In this document: positions 42,974 through 52,139 of the stretch, one piece after another | Position numbering within the stretch: the stretch's first letter is position 1 | Layout of the letters: every line of letters starts with the position of its first letter | From: Rhizobium bangladeshense | GTDB taxonomy: Bacteria > Pseudomonadota > Alphaproteobacteria > Rhizobiales > Rhizobiaceae | Direction of reading: 5' to 3' | DNA length: 64,000 bases | NCBI RefSeq assembly: GCF_001662075.1 | Contig: NZ_LYPL01000010.1 | Coordinates: 1 to 64,000, forward strand | Program-made: the position numbers and the translations under genes | The notes under the pieces: generated by a model | What the model saw: the letters and a program-made list of their open reading frames with translations, nothing else | Told to the model about the DNA's origin: nothing | Database searches by the model: none

Positions 42974-44344
42974 ATGAGCAAATCCTTCGGCGCCATGTCG
43001 GTCGCCCAGCTTTCCGTCCTCATTCAGGGCGGCGCAGCCGATCCGGTCGATGTGGCAGAGGCCTCCTTCGACGCCATCGCGAATTACGCCGACAAGGCCG
43101 TCTTCACCACGCTGCTTGAAAACCGGGCGATGGAAGAAGCGCGCGCTTCTTCCGAACGGCTGCGGCAAGGGCGCTCGCTCGGACTGCTGGACGGTATTCC
43201 GATCGCCTGGAAAGATCTTTTTGACATCCAAGGCCGGACGACGACGGCAGGTTCGCGCGTCCTGGCAGCGGATGCGCCGGCCGAACGGGATGCGGCCGTC
43301 GTCGCTTTGCTGAGGAATGCCGGCATGGTTGCCATCGGCTGTACCAATATGAGCGAGTTCGCCTTTTCCGGCCTCGGCATCAATCCGCATTACGGCACGC
43401 CGACAAATCCGCGAAGCGCCGACCGCCCTCGCATTCCCGGCGGTTCCTCCTCCGGCGCCGGTGTGGCCGTCGCCGCTGGGCTCGTCCCGGTCGCGATGGG
43501 CACGGATACCGGCGGGTCGGTGCGTATTCCCGCCGCCCTCAACGGCATCGTCGGCTACAAGGCGACACGCGGCCGCCATGCGATGGACGGTGTCTATCCG
43601 CTGGCGAAAAGCCTGGATTCGCTGGGGCCGCTCTGCCGCACCGTCAAGGATGCAGTCTGGATCGATGCGGCGATGTGCGGCCTGACGGCGCCCGATGTCG
43701 CTGAGCGTTCCCTGCAGGGGCTGGAATTGCTGGTGCCTGAAAACATCGTCTTCGATGGGGCCGAACCGGGCGTCGTCGTTGCCTTCGAGGCAGCCCTGGA
43801 GCGCCTTCAAAAGGCAGGTGTTCGGGTTTTGCGCATCACCATCCCCGCTTTCGACGCAATCATCGACCTGCTGACGACCTGCGGCCCGCTGGTGACTGCG
43901 CAAGCCTATGCCCTTCATCAGAAGCGGCTGGCGGGGCCGGAAGCGGACCGCATGGATCATCGCGTCGTCATGCGCACCCGCTTGGGAGCGAGGACGACGG
44001 CGCCGCATTACATGGCGCTTCTCGAAGCCCGCCGCCGCCTCATTGCCGATGTCGACCGCTTCATCGGCGACCGCCTCATTGCCTTTCCGACCGTCGCCCA
44101 TGTGGCGCCGCCGATCGCGCCTCTGGAACAGGATGACGAGCTCTTCTTCGCCACGAACAACAAGACGCTGCGCAACACGATGTTCGGCAATTTTCTCGAC
44201 TGGTGCGGTGTGTCGGTGCCTTGCGGCACGGGTGAGGCGGGCATGCCCGTCGGCCTGCTGCTTTCGGCCACTGCCCGTCGCGACGAGGTATTGCTGGGAA
44301 CGGCGCTTGCCGCGGAGGCAGTCATCCGCGGCGATTTTGACTGA
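42974..44344 (+). CDS. Amidase (amidase signature family)
   Basis: A 456-residue amidase-signature enzyme. The Ser-cisSer-Lys triad is visible: Lys in GIPIAWKDLFD (about residue 80), the cis-serine in GGSSSGAGVA (about 158), and the nucleophile in GTDTGGSVRIPA (about 182). The closest layout is that of allophanate hydrolase/GatA-like amidases acting on small amides. Starts at 42896, 42929 and 42974 are in frame and none has a strong ribosome binding site; 42974 gives the conventional length. It precedes the TIM-barrel gene by 62 bp. Confidence 0.84.
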   Translation: MSKSFGAMSVAQLSVLIQGGAADPVDVAEASFDAIANYADKAVFTTLLENRAMEEARASSERLRQGRSLGLLDGIPIAWKDLFDIQGRTTTAGSRVLAADAPAERDAAVVALLRNAGMVAIGCTNMSEFAFSGLGINPHYGTPTNPRSADRPRIPGGSSSGAGVAVAAGLVPVAMGTDTGGSVRIPAALNGIVGYKATRGRHAMDGVYPLAKSLDSLGPLCRTVKDAVWIDAAMCGLTAPDVAERSLQGLELLVPENIVFDGAEPGVVVAFEAALERLQKAGVRVLRITIPAFDAIIDLLTTCGPLVTAQAYALHQKRLAGPEADRMDHRVVMRTRLGARTTAPHYMALLEARRRLIADVDRFIGDRLIAFPTVAHVAPPIAPLEQDDELFFATNNKTLRNTMFGNFLDWCGVSVPCGTGEAGMPVGLLLSATARRDEVLLGTALAAEAVIRGDFD

Positions 44345-44406
44345 CTTCGCGATTGATTTCGATTTTGTCGCCACTGACTGGCGCGAGAGGAATTGGAGGA
44401 GGGAGC

Positions 44407-45267
44407 ATGCAGCATATGCAAAATGGACGATTCGCGGTTTCGACATGGTCGCTGCATCGGTTGCTCGGCGCGGTTCACGCCTATAGCCCCGACCCCGACA
44501 AAAGCGCGGCGCCGAAGGAGCCCTACGGCCCCGGCGGCGCGGCGCTGATCGACGTGCCGGCGATGCTGGCGGCGCGCGGCGTCAACCGGCTGGAAATCTG
44601 CTCCTTCCATCTGCCGAGCCTCGATCCCGCCTATCTTAGAGAACTCAGCGAAGCGATGACGGCGTCGAACGTGCTGTTCCAGACCCTGCTCGTCGAGGAC
44701 GGCGATCCGAGTCATGCCGGGACGGCCGAACGCGACGTCGCTTGGATGGCGGAGTGGATCGGAATTGCCGATGCCCTTGGAGCGCAGAGAATGCGCGTTA
44801 TCGCCGGCAAACAGAAACCGACCGAGGAAAATCTCGGCCGTGCCGCTCGTCACCTGAACTGGCTGGCCGAGAAAGCGGAAGCCAGCGGCGTGCGCGTCGT
44901 CGTCGAGAACTGGTTCGACCTGCTGCCGTCGCCGGTCGAAACGAACTGGCTGCTGGACCGGCTGGATGGCAAGGTCGGCCTCAACGGCGACCTCGGCAAC
45001 TGGTCGGCACCCGCGAAATATGAGGCTCTGGCCGATATCATGCGGCGGGCGGAAATCTGCCACGCCAAGGCCGATTACAATGCCGGCGGCCTCGATGCGG
45101 AGGATTACCGCAAGTGTCTGGCGATGTGCGAGAGGGCCGGTTACGCCGGTCCATTCACGCTGATCTATGATTCGCCCTTCTTCGCCGACGAATGGGACGG
45201 CATCCTGCTGCAAAAGACCTTCATCGAGGATTTCCTGCGTGAGGCGCCGGCGCGCCGGACGGCTTAG
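44407..45267 (+). CDS. Sugar phosphate isomerase/epimerase family (TIM-barrel AP endonuclease 2-like)
   Basis: A 286-residue xylose-isomerase-like TIM barrel (AP_endonuc_2). Strands carry FAVSTWSLHRLLG, LEICSFHLPSL, VVVENWFD and NGDLGNWSAP, with metal-binding Glu, His and Asp residues in the usual places (VENW, CHAKAD, YDSPF). GGAGGAGGGAG precedes the ATG. It likely isomerises or epimerises a sugar or hydroxy-keto compound; the substrate is unknown. It converges on the choline sulfatase gene. Confidence 0.8.
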   Translation: MQHMQNGRFAVSTWSLHRLLGAVHAYSPDPDKSAAPKEPYGPGGAALIDVPAMLAARGVNRLEICSFHLPSLDPAYLRELSEAMTASNVLFQTLLVEDGDPSHAGTAERDVAWMAEWIGIADALGAQRMRVIAGKQKPTEENLGRAARHLNWLAEKAEASGVRVVVENWFDLLPSPVETNWLLDRLDGKVGLNGDLGNWSAPAKYEALADIMRRAEICHAKADYNAGGLDAEDYRKCLAMCERAGYAGPFTLIYDSPFFADEWDGILLQKTFIEDFLREAPARRTA

Positions 45268-45276
45268 AACCGTCTG

Positions 45277-46791
45277 TTATTCCTGGCGCGGGAACCGCTG
45301 GCTTTCCTCCAGCACGTTCAGATCCATGTGGTTGCGCATATAGCGCTCCGAGGCTTTCTGCAGCGGCTGATAGTCCCAGGGATAATAGGCGCCGTTGCGC
45401 AGCGCCGCATAGACTACCCAGCGTCGGGCCTGGCTTTCGCGTACGGCCGCATCGAAAGCGGAAAGGTCCCAGCGCCGGCCCGCCTGTTCGACGAGCCGCG
45501 CGAGCGTCACGGCATGCGCCGGATTTCCGGCGAGATCGTCGAGCTCTTGCGGATCGGCCTCGAGATCGAACAGCATCGGCGGGTCCTTCTCGCAGAGCGA
45601 GAGCTTGTAGCGCCCGTCCCTGAGGCAGACGAGCGGAGCTTCCGAGCCTTCCGCGGCATATTCCATCGGTACCGGGCCACGGCTGCCGGTGCCCGTCGCG
45701 AGGGCTGCAAGATCTTGGCCTTCGGTCCACGGCTTCAATGACGCGATATCGATGCCGGCAAGACCGGCAAGCGTCGGCGTTACGTCAAGGGTGGAGACGG
45801 GCTGGTCGATGCGCTTCGGCGTCCAGCCGGGGGCTGCGATCATCAGCGGAACCCGCGCCGAACCTTCGAAGAAATTCATCTTGAACCAGAGGCCGCGATC
45901 GCCAAGCATGTCGCCGTGGTCGGACACGAAGAGGATGATGGTGTTCTCGGCCATGCGGCTGCGTTCCAGCACGCTGAGAATCTCGCCGATCTTGTCGTCG
46001 ACATAGGAGATATTGGCGAAATAGCCGCGTCTTGCCCGCCTGATCTGCTCGCTGCCGATGTCGAAAGCATCGTGATCGCAGGCTTTCGTCAGGCGCTGAG
46101 AATGAGGATCCTGCCGCTCGAAAGGGATCGCAGCGACCGCCGGGTCGAGTGCCGGGCAGTCCTCATAGAGATCCCAGAATTTGCGGCGCGCGACATAGGG
46201 GTCGTGCGGATGGGTGAAGCTGACGGTCAGGCACCAGGGGCGTTCGTCGTGACCACGCGAGAGGTCGAAGAGCTTGCGGGTGGCGTGATAGGCGACCTCG
46301 TCGTCATATTCCATCTGATTGGTGATCTCGGCAATGCCGGCGCCGGTCACCGAACCGAGATTGTGGTACCACCAGTCGATGCGCTCGCCGGGCTTTGTGT
46401 AATCGGGCGTCCAGCCGAAATCGGCGGGGTAAATATCCGTCGTCAGACGCTCTTCGAAGCCGTGAAGCTGGTCGGGGCCGACGAAGTGCATCTTGCCCGA
46501 CAGCGCCGTCTGGTATCCGGTCGCGCGCAGATGGTGCGCATAGGTCGGGATGTCGGAGGCAAACTCAGCCGCATTGTCATAGACGCGCGTCCGGCTCGGC
46601 AATTGGCCCGACATGAATGACGCCCGCGCCGGCGCGCAGAGCGGGCTTGCCGTGTAGGTATTAGCGAAACGCACCGAGCGGCCTGCCAGTGATTTCAAAT
46701 GCGGCGCGTGAAGAAAATCGGCGGGGCCATCGGGAAAGAAGGTTCCATTCAGCTGGTCCACCATCAGGATGAGGATGTTCGGGCGCGCCAT
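45277..46791 (-). CDS. betC: Choline-sulfatase
   Basis: A 504-residue sulfatase. The formylglycine site is Cys52 in LCAPARAS (C-x-P-x-R), the metal-binding Asp is in ILMVDQLNG, and a further Asp-His pair lies in FVSDHGDMLGDRG. The C-terminal extension AALRNGAYYPWDYQPLQKASERYMRNHMDLNVLEE is specific to BetC choline sulfatases. It releases choline and sulfate from choline-O-sulfate. The other bet genes are not adjacent. A LysR regulator diverges from it. Confidence 0.9.
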   Translation of the reverse strand: MARPNILILMVDQLNGTFFPDGPADFLHAPHLKSLAGRSVRFANTYTASPLCAPARASFMSGQLPSRTRVYDNAAEFASDIPTYAHHLRATGYQTALSGKMHFVGPDQLHGFEERLTTDIYPADFGWTPDYTKPGERIDWWYHNLGSVTGAGIAEITNQMEYDDEVAYHATRKLFDLSRGHDERPWCLTVSFTHPHDPYVARRKFWDLYEDCPALDPAVAAIPFERQDPHSQRLTKACDHDAFDIGSEQIRRARRGYFANISYVDDKIGEILSVLERSRMAENTIILFVSDHGDMLGDRGLWFKMNFFEGSARVPLMIAAPGWTPKRIDQPVSTLDVTPTLAGLAGIDIASLKPWTEGQDLAALATGTGSRGPVPMEYAAEGSEAPLVCLRDGRYKLSLCEKDPPMLFDLEADPQELDDLAGNPAHAVTLARLVEQAGRRWDLSAFDAAVRESQARRWVVYAALRNGAYYPWDYQPLQKASERYMRNHMDLNVLEESQRFPRQE

Positions 46792-46841
46792 GTCAATTCC
46801 CTTTTGCTATTTGAAGATTTTATTGAAACGCCTATTATGAG

Positions 46842-46857
46842 AGCTGTAAAGACAGCT
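46842..46857. promoter_or_regulatory. Candidate LysR binding site between betC and the LysR gene
   Basis: AGCTGT-AAAG-ACAGCT is a perfect 6-bp-arm palindrome, and a related CTGC-N6-GCAG dyad lies 27 bp further at 46869-46882, just before the regulator start. Two spaced dyads in a divergent promoter fit LysR control of betC with autorepression. Confidence 0.5.
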
Positions 46858-46886
46858 TTTTTCGATGGCTGCTAAAAGGCAGACTT

Positions 46887-47792
46887 ATGTCAGATCGCCC
46901 ACCTGAGCTCGGATGGATGCGCCTCTTTGTCGAGGTTGCGCGGCTCGGGAGTTTTTCGGCGGCTGCAACGCTTCTCGGCCTGACCCAGCCGGCTGTGAGC
47001 TACCAAATCCGCCGGCTGGAACAGCAGTTCGGCGTCAGCTTGCTGCGCCGCCAGCATCGCGGCGTCGAGTTGACCGCCGAAGGCGAGCGGCTTCTGGACA
47101 TCGCCGCTAAGGCGGTCGGCGATATCGATGCGCTCGCCCGCAGTTTTCGCCTTGAAGCCCAGAGGCCGGTCGTCAGGCTCAGAACCGACTATGCTTTTTC
47201 GGCGCTTTGGCTGATCCCGCGCATGGATGGCTTTCGCCTTCTGCACCCGGAAACGGACATACAGATCGTCGCGACGCAGAGGCTTGCGGTCGGGTTTCGC
47301 GACGAGGCCGACGTCGCGGTCGTGTTCGGGACGCGGGCGGAATTCGGTGCAGTGGGCACGCTTCTGCTGCCGGAGAGGGTCGTGCCCGTCTGCACGCGGG
47401 GGTTCCTCGATCGCAACGGCCCCTTCGACGATCCCGGACAATTGGCCGGAGCGAGGTTGATCCATCTCGACGCGCCGCTGCCATCGCCCTGGTTCGACTG
47501 GCGCACATATCTTGGTGAATTCTCCGTCCTGCGCGGCGCCCATGCCGACCGCGGTGATATCAGCTTCAACACCTATTCGTTGGTCATCCAGGCGGCGCTG
47601 AGCGAGCAGGGCGTGGCGCTCGGCTGGATGGGGCTCGTCGACACGCTCCTTTCGGCGGGCATGCTGCTCGAAGCCGGCCCGTCGCTGGAGGCTCGAGACC
47701 GGGGTTATTGGCTGGTGCCTCCGCGATCTCCGAACGTCCATAGCGAGAGGCTCAGCATCTGGCTGTCGGATGAGGTGGAGAAGGTCGGCTAG
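46887..47792 (+). CDS. LysR-family regulator, probably of choline-sulfate utilisation
   Basis: A 301-residue regulator with helix-turn-helix LFVEVARLGSFSAAATLLGLTQPAVSYQIRRLEQQFGVSLLRRQ and an effector domain beginning VRLRTDYAFSALWLIPRMDGFRLLHPET. The overall pattern resembles GcvA-type LTTRs and the choline-sulfate transcription factor group. It diverges from betC with 95 bp between, so BetC is the probable target. Confidence 0.82.
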   Translation: MSDRPPELGWMRLFVEVARLGSFSAAATLLGLTQPAVSYQIRRLEQQFGVSLLRRQHRGVELTAEGERLLDIAAKAVGDIDALARSFRLEAQRPVVRLRTDYAFSALWLIPRMDGFRLLHPETDIQIVATQRLAVGFRDEADVAVVFGTRAEFGAVGTLLLPERVVPVCTRGFLDRNGPFDDPGQLAGARLIHLDAPLPSPWFDWRTYLGEFSVLRGAHADRGDISFNTYSLVIQAALSEQGVALGWMGLVDTLLSAGMLLEAGPSLEARDRGYWLVPPRSPNVHSERLSIWLSDEVEKVG

Positions 47793-47919
47793 CTCGATCC
47801 GCGCTGCATGGCGGAAAGGTTCTGACGGCAGTTATCCCGGATAACCATCGCCACATCCGCATGCTCACCAGACGCCTCGCAAGATAGGGATATAGTCGAA
47901 GCCTTTTCGAGTCCGACTC

Positions 47920-48852
47920 TTAGCCGATTTTTCTCGTCACAAAGAAACTCATCGCAACTTTTTCGTCACCATTTGGCATTGATGTGAACGGCGCTCGAAA
48001 ATCCTTCCGTCCTAGTCCGTCCGTACGGATGTACTGGAGTTCCGCAAGGATTTCGAAGCCGCTTTCCTGCATCAGATTGATGTGATGGCTGCGCCACCTC
48101 CGATTTATCAGGTAGGGTCGTCGTCCACGCATCATCGTCCACGTGGGCGCGCTCAAAACCCAGTGCCCATTCCAGTCGCTTGACAGACCGTGAGACTGGA
48201 AGTCGATCAGGTGCGTCGCAAACCCTCCTGGCTTCAGCCACCGGGCAATAGCGATATAGGTATCAACGAGGTTGTCCACGTGTTCCATGACTGAATGCGT
48301 CATCAGCCAGTCAGCCACACCCGCCTCCAGTACGTTGAAATCGGTCCATGGTGCGACGAACTTTAATCGTTCGCTGCCATTTACGAGGTCCGCCTTCAGC
48401 GCGTCGATTGCCTCCGCACTGAGGCGCTGTTGCACGATCCCATCTATCCGATCCCAGGCGAAGTTTGTCGGTGACGGCGGAAAAAAGATGTCGCCCGATA
48501 CGGTGTTATCCCAAAATGCGGCCCGCTCGCCGAAGAGTTCAATCAAACCGTTCAGGACTTCAAGATCGTGCTCGATGCTCCGGTGGTCTTGTAAATCCAG
48601 CCCGATGTACGTGTCGACGCCCGCAAGCAGTGCGGCAAGCCCAACGCCAAGCGAACTTCCGGGGCCCACCTCGACCAATACTTCAGGTCTTTTGCCGTTG
48701 AGCCAAGGCGCTAGGTGACCGTAGTGGCGAAAGAAAAGGTCATAACAGTGGCGCGCAGAAGCAGTGCCCCCTTCTACGTGCGTATTTCGCAGTTGCGGAA
48801 GGACAAAGGAACCCAGTCCCTTGGCTAGGGAGCGAAGTGCAATATGGGTCAT
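47920..48852 (-). CDS. SAM-dependent methyltransferase-like protein
   Basis: A 310-residue protein with SAM-binding motif I VLVEVGPGSSLGVGLAALLAG and the acidic residue in YIGLDLQDH. A later motif reads DWLMTHSVMEHVDNLVDTYIAIARWLKPGGFATHLIDFQSHG, typical of class I methyltransferases that act on sugars or lipids. The C-terminal part (HHINLMQESGFEIL) resembles polysaccharide-associated methyltransferases. No glycosyltransferase is near. Its apparent base composition and isolation suggest acquisition. Confidence 0.75.
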   Translation of the reverse strand: MTHIALRSLAKGLGSFVLPQLRNTHVEGGTASARHCYDLFFRHYGHLAPWLNGKRPEVLVEVGPGSSLGVGLAALLAGVDTYIGLDLQDHRSIEHDLEVLNGLIELFGERAAFWDNTVSGDIFFPPSPTNFAWDRIDGIVQQRLSAEAIDALKADLVNGSERLKFVAPWTDFNVLEAGVADWLMTHSVMEHVDNLVDTYIAIARWLKPGGFATHLIDFQSHGLSSDWNGHWVLSAPTWTMMRGRRPYLINRRWRSHHINLMQESGFEILAELQYIRTDGLGRKDFRAPFTSMPNGDEKVAMSFFVTRKIG

Positions 48853-49430
48853 GGCGCCACCTTTTTCATCGAAACTCCAGCACGGCAATGTCCGGCGTGC
48901 TCTACCCAGCAGAATTCGCGTGCAACCTCATGAGAGGCCAAAGAAAAGCCAAGCAATATTGTTCGGCCTTGGACTCGTTAGTTGGGATTGTACGCGGCTC
49001 ATAGTGATTGATGTTTTCGCGAATCTAAAGTCATTCATTGGGCGTACAGCAATAATCACTATGACCATGGCTGGGTTGCTGAAGCGCATGAGAAGGCTGC
49101 CTCAAAAAGAATTGAGCGATTTCAGCGAGTTGTGATTCCTTCGGATTTGCGAGATTCGATGGAGCTTTTTCTCCCGTACTGGATCGTGGCTTGCTAGCAA
49201 TCTATGCAACATGAGTAATAGGGAGGCATTCTGTAAGTGGGCGGGTGTATTTCGTTCTCCTGGTCTATATTGGGATTTCAAAAGCGCCACATGCCCGCCG
49301 ATCTGCGCGGCTAGCAGCAGCCTTGCGGCTCACCACGCCTCAACGCCGACGTTTGTGCCCAGGAGAAGCCTTGTCATCGGCGATGGCGATCGACATTCTG
49401 GGCCGAATCCATAGCGGAGGGGACTGAAGC
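48853..49430. other. 578-bp region without a recognisable gene
   Basis: It is less GC-rich than its surroundings by eye. Frames of 60-120 residues cross it, but none has a convincing start, ribosome binding site or familiar composition. It may hold decayed mobile DNA beside the methyltransferase gene. The final stretch before 49431 is the leader of the next small gene. Confidence 0.5.
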
Positions 49431-49631
49431 ATGCGAACCATCGGATATGTCGTCGGACTGCTTATGGTCGGGTTCGGCCTGATCTGGATCGGTCAGGGAA
49501 GCGGCTATTTTCCCTATCCGGCCTCGAGTTTCATGATTGCCCAAAAGATCTGGATGCTCTGGGGCGCCATTCTGGCGGCAGCGGGCATCGTCGTGATGGT
49601 CAGCATCTCGCGGCTTCGCCGCAGAGGATGA
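49431..49631 (+). CDS. Small two-helix membrane protein
   Basis: A 66-residue protein with two hydrophobic helices (GYVVGLLMVGFGLIWIG and MLWGAILAAAGIVVMVSI) joined by a short aromatic loop, and a basic C-terminus (RLRRRG). GGAGGGG precedes the ATG. No family recognised. It is 56 bp ahead of the aldolase gene and may be cotranscribed with it. Confidence 0.65.
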   Translation: MRTIGYVVGLLMVGFGLIWIGQGSGYFPYPASSFMIAQKIWMLWGAILAAAGIVVMVSISRLRRRG

Positions 49632-49687
49632 ATTGGCCGTATGGCGGCAACCGGCCGCTGAGGGCCTGTCGAAATGAGGAGAATGGC

Positions 49688-50482
49688 ATGAGCGCAGCTG
49701 TAATCGACGGTTTTGCCGACCGGATCAGGAAGCATCGGGACGGTATGATCTCCGCTTGGGTCGGCATTCCCGACGCCATGCTCGTCAATCATCTGGCGCA
49801 GGAGGAGTTCGATGCCGTCGTGCTCGATATGCAGCATGGCATGTGGGATATGCAGTCGGCGGCAAATGCCGTTGCTCAAGCCCGTCTTGCCGGCAAGCCG
49901 GCCATCGCGCGCATTCCGGTCGGCGATTTCGCTTCCGCCTCGCGGCTGCTCGACGCCGGTGCCTCCGGCATCATCGCGCCGATGATCAATTCGGCCGAGG
50001 ATGCGCGAGCCCTGGTCCGGACGACGAAATATCCGCCCCTCGGAGAGCGCAGCTGGGGACCGTCCCTGGCGCTGAACCATAGCGGTCTGGCGCCGGACGC
50101 CTATCTGAAGACTGCCAACGAGCTCACCGTCGCCATCGCCATGATCGAGACCCGAGCCGCGCTCGATGCGATCGACGGCATTCTTGGTGTAACCGGCATC
50201 GATGGTATTTTTGTCGGCCCCGCCGACCTTTCGATCGCCCTGTCGAACGGCGATCAGGTGGCGCCGAATGCCGCCGAGATCGACAGCGCCATGCAGCACG
50301 CCGTTGCGCGCTGCCGCGCCCACGGCAAATTCGCCTGCGCCTATGCCGGCGATGGCGAGCGGGCGGGCGAACTGCTGAAGTTCGGCTTTGATCTGGTCAT
50401 CGCCGGCGCCGAGACCATACAGCTGCGCGCCGGCGCCCGCCGCGCCATCAATGCCGCCCGCCGGATCGCCTCCGGCCGCTGA
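49688..50482 (+). CDS. HpcH/HpaI-type class II pyruvate aldolase
   Basis: A 264-residue metal-dependent aldolase of the HpaI family, which cleaves or condenses 2-keto-3-deoxy-type compounds with pyruvate. The conserved VVLDMQHGMWDMQSA, ARIPVGDFASASRLLDAGASGIIAPMINSAEDARALV, and DGIFVGPADLSIALS carry the Arg, Glu and Asp residues of the active site. GAGGAGA lies upstream of 49688. The natural substrate is unknown; there is no adjacent sugar-acid pathway. Confidence 0.85.
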   Translation: MSAAVIDGFADRIRKHRDGMISAWVGIPDAMLVNHLAQEEFDAVVLDMQHGMWDMQSAANAVAQARLAGKPAIARIPVGDFASASRLLDAGASGIIAPMINSAEDARALVRTTKYPPLGERSWGPSLALNHSGLAPDAYLKTANELTVAIAMIETRAALDAIDGILGVTGIDGIFVGPADLSIALSNGDQVAPNAAEIDSAMQHAVARCRAHGKFACAYAGDGERAGELLKFGFDLVIAGAETIQLRAGARRAINAARRIASGR

Positions 50483-50488
50483 TCTTCG

Positions 50489-51169
50489 TCAGCGGGCCGG
50501 CTTGATCGCCAGCCAGATGACGTGGCGGGCGCCGCCGCGTTTGCCATTGGCGCGGGTGTTGACCGCTTCGACGGAAAAGCCGCTGTCCTTGAGGCGGCGG
50601 GTGAAATCAGGGTCCGGCCCGGATGACCAGACGGCAAGCACGCCGCCGGGGCGAAGCGCGTCGCGGGCGGCGCGCAGGCCGTTAAAATCGTAGAGCCGGT
50701 CGTTGGATTTGCGGGTCAGCCCATCCGGTCCATTGTCGACATCGAGCAGGATCGCGTCGTAGGCGCTCTTGCCGGCGCGGATCGCCTCGCCGACATCGCC
50801 CTGATGGATGCCGACGCGGGGATCGTCGAGGCAGCCCTTGAACATCTCGGCCATCGGCCCGCGCGCCCAGATGACGACGGCCGGCACCAGTTCGGCGACA
50901 GTGACGCCGGCATCATCGGGAAGGACGGCAAGAGCGGCGCGCAGGGTGAACCCCATGCCGAGCCCGCCGATCAGCACCCTCGGCTTCGGATGCGTCTTGA
51001 TCCGCTCCCAGGAGAGGGTCGCCAGCGCCTCTTCCGAGCCGCTGAGACGGCTGTTCATCAGCTCGTTGGCGCCGAGCATGATCGAGAACTCGCTGCCGCG
51101 CTGCTTCAGGCGCAACTCGCCGCCTTCACCGGGAATGGTCGCGGAATCGAGTTGGATCCAGGGCAGCAT
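50489..51169 (-). CDS. Spermidine synthase-like methyltransferase-fold protein
   Basis: A 226-residue Rossmann-fold protein with VLIGGLGMGFTLRAAL (the SAM/decarboxy-SAM glycine loop) and a later acidic motif in DAILLDVDNGPDGL, as in short spermidine synthase-like proteins. It lacks the N-terminal beta-domain of SpeE. It probably transfers an aminopropyl or methyl group. It is convergent with the HpaI aldolase. Confidence 0.78.
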   Translation of the reverse strand: MLPWIQLDSATIPGEGGELRLKQRGSEFSIMLGANELMNSRLSGSEEALATLSWERIKTHPKPRVLIGGLGMGFTLRAALAVLPDDAGVTVAELVPAVVIWARGPMAEMFKGCLDDPRVGIHQGDVGEAIRAGKSAYDAILLDVDNGPDGLTRKSNDRLYDFNGLRAARDALRPGGVLAVWSSGPDPDFTRRLKDSGFSVEAVNTRANGKRGGARHVIWLAIKPAR

Positions 51170-51239
51170 GACAGTTTCGCCTCAAATGAAGAAAGGCTCC
51201 CCTAGCACAGGGAGACGAGCGAAACCAGCAAACCCGGGG

Positions 51240-52139
51240 TCAGATCATGCGCATGAAATGACCCGGCTCTGCTTCGACGACATTGTCCTGCGTCGCGGCC
51301 GAACGGCGGCGGATATCCTCGACCTCGTCGGGGCTCAGCCGCGCCTTCGGATCTTCGAAACGGACGTCGGGATCGGGCACGGCCGAGAGCAGCAGCCTGG
51401 TATAGGGATGCAGCGGATTGTCGATCACCCGGGCAGTACTGCCCCATTCGACGATCTGGCCGGCATACATCACGGCGATGTCCTCGGCGACATAACGGGC
51501 GGTGGCGATGTCATGGGTGATGTAGAGCAAGCCGAGATTCATCTCCCGCTTCATCTCGTTCAAAAGGTTGAGCACGCCGAGGCGCACCGAGACGTCGAGC
51601 ATCGAGGTCGGTTCGTCGGCGACGATCACTTCCGGCTTGACGGCAAGCGCGCGGGCAATGTTGACGCGCTGGCGCTGTCCGCCGGAGAGCTCATGCGGAT
51701 ATCTCGGCGCGACGAGATCGGGATCGAGCCTGACGCGCCCCAGCAGTTCGTGGATGGTGACGTCGATCTCCGTCCCCTTGATGTCCGGGCGATGCAGTTT
51801 CAGCGGCCGCCGGAGGTGGTGAGCGATGGTGTGGGCGGGATTCAGCGAGGCGAACGGATCTTGGAAGATCATCTGCACCGAGCGGCGGTAGCGGGCGATT
51901 TCCGCGGAATTCGCCGCCTCGACCGGCCGGCCTTTGTAGAGGATGCGGCCCGATGTCGGCAGATATTCGCGCATCGACATGCGGGCGCAGGTGGTCTTGC
52001 CGCTGCCGGATTCCCCGACGAGCGCCAGCGCCCGGCCGGCGCGCAGCGAAAAGGTGATTGAGCGCGCAGCATGAACGGCGGACGCGCCGTGGCCGAAGGT
52101 CTTGGTCACCGTGTCAAGCGCAAGGATGGCCTCGCTCAT
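51240..52139 (-). CDS. Dipeptide/oligopeptide-type ABC ATPase (DppF-like)
   Basis: A 299-residue ATPase with Walker A GESGSGKTT, QMIFQDPFASLNPAHTI as Q-loop, signature LSGGQRQRVNIARALA, Walker B VIVADEPTSMLD and the family's C-terminal oligopeptide extension (HPYTRLLLSAVPDPD). It is the second ATPase of the importer and overlaps the upstream ATPase gene by four bases. Confidence 0.88.
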   Translation of the reverse strand: MSEAILALDTVTKTFGHGASAVHAARSITFSLRAGRALALVGESGSGKTTCARMSMREYLPTSGRILYKGRPVEAANSAEIARYRRSVQMIFQDPFASLNPAHTIAHHLRRPLKLHRPDIKGTEIDVTIHELLGRVRLDPDLVAPRYPHELSGGQRQRVNIARALAVKPEVIVADEPTSMLDVSVRLGVLNLLNEMKREMNLGLLYITHDIATARYVAEDIAVMYAGQIVEWGSTARVIDNPLHPYTRLLLSAVPDPDVRFEDPKARLSPDEVEDIRRRSAATQDNVVEAEPGHFMRMI

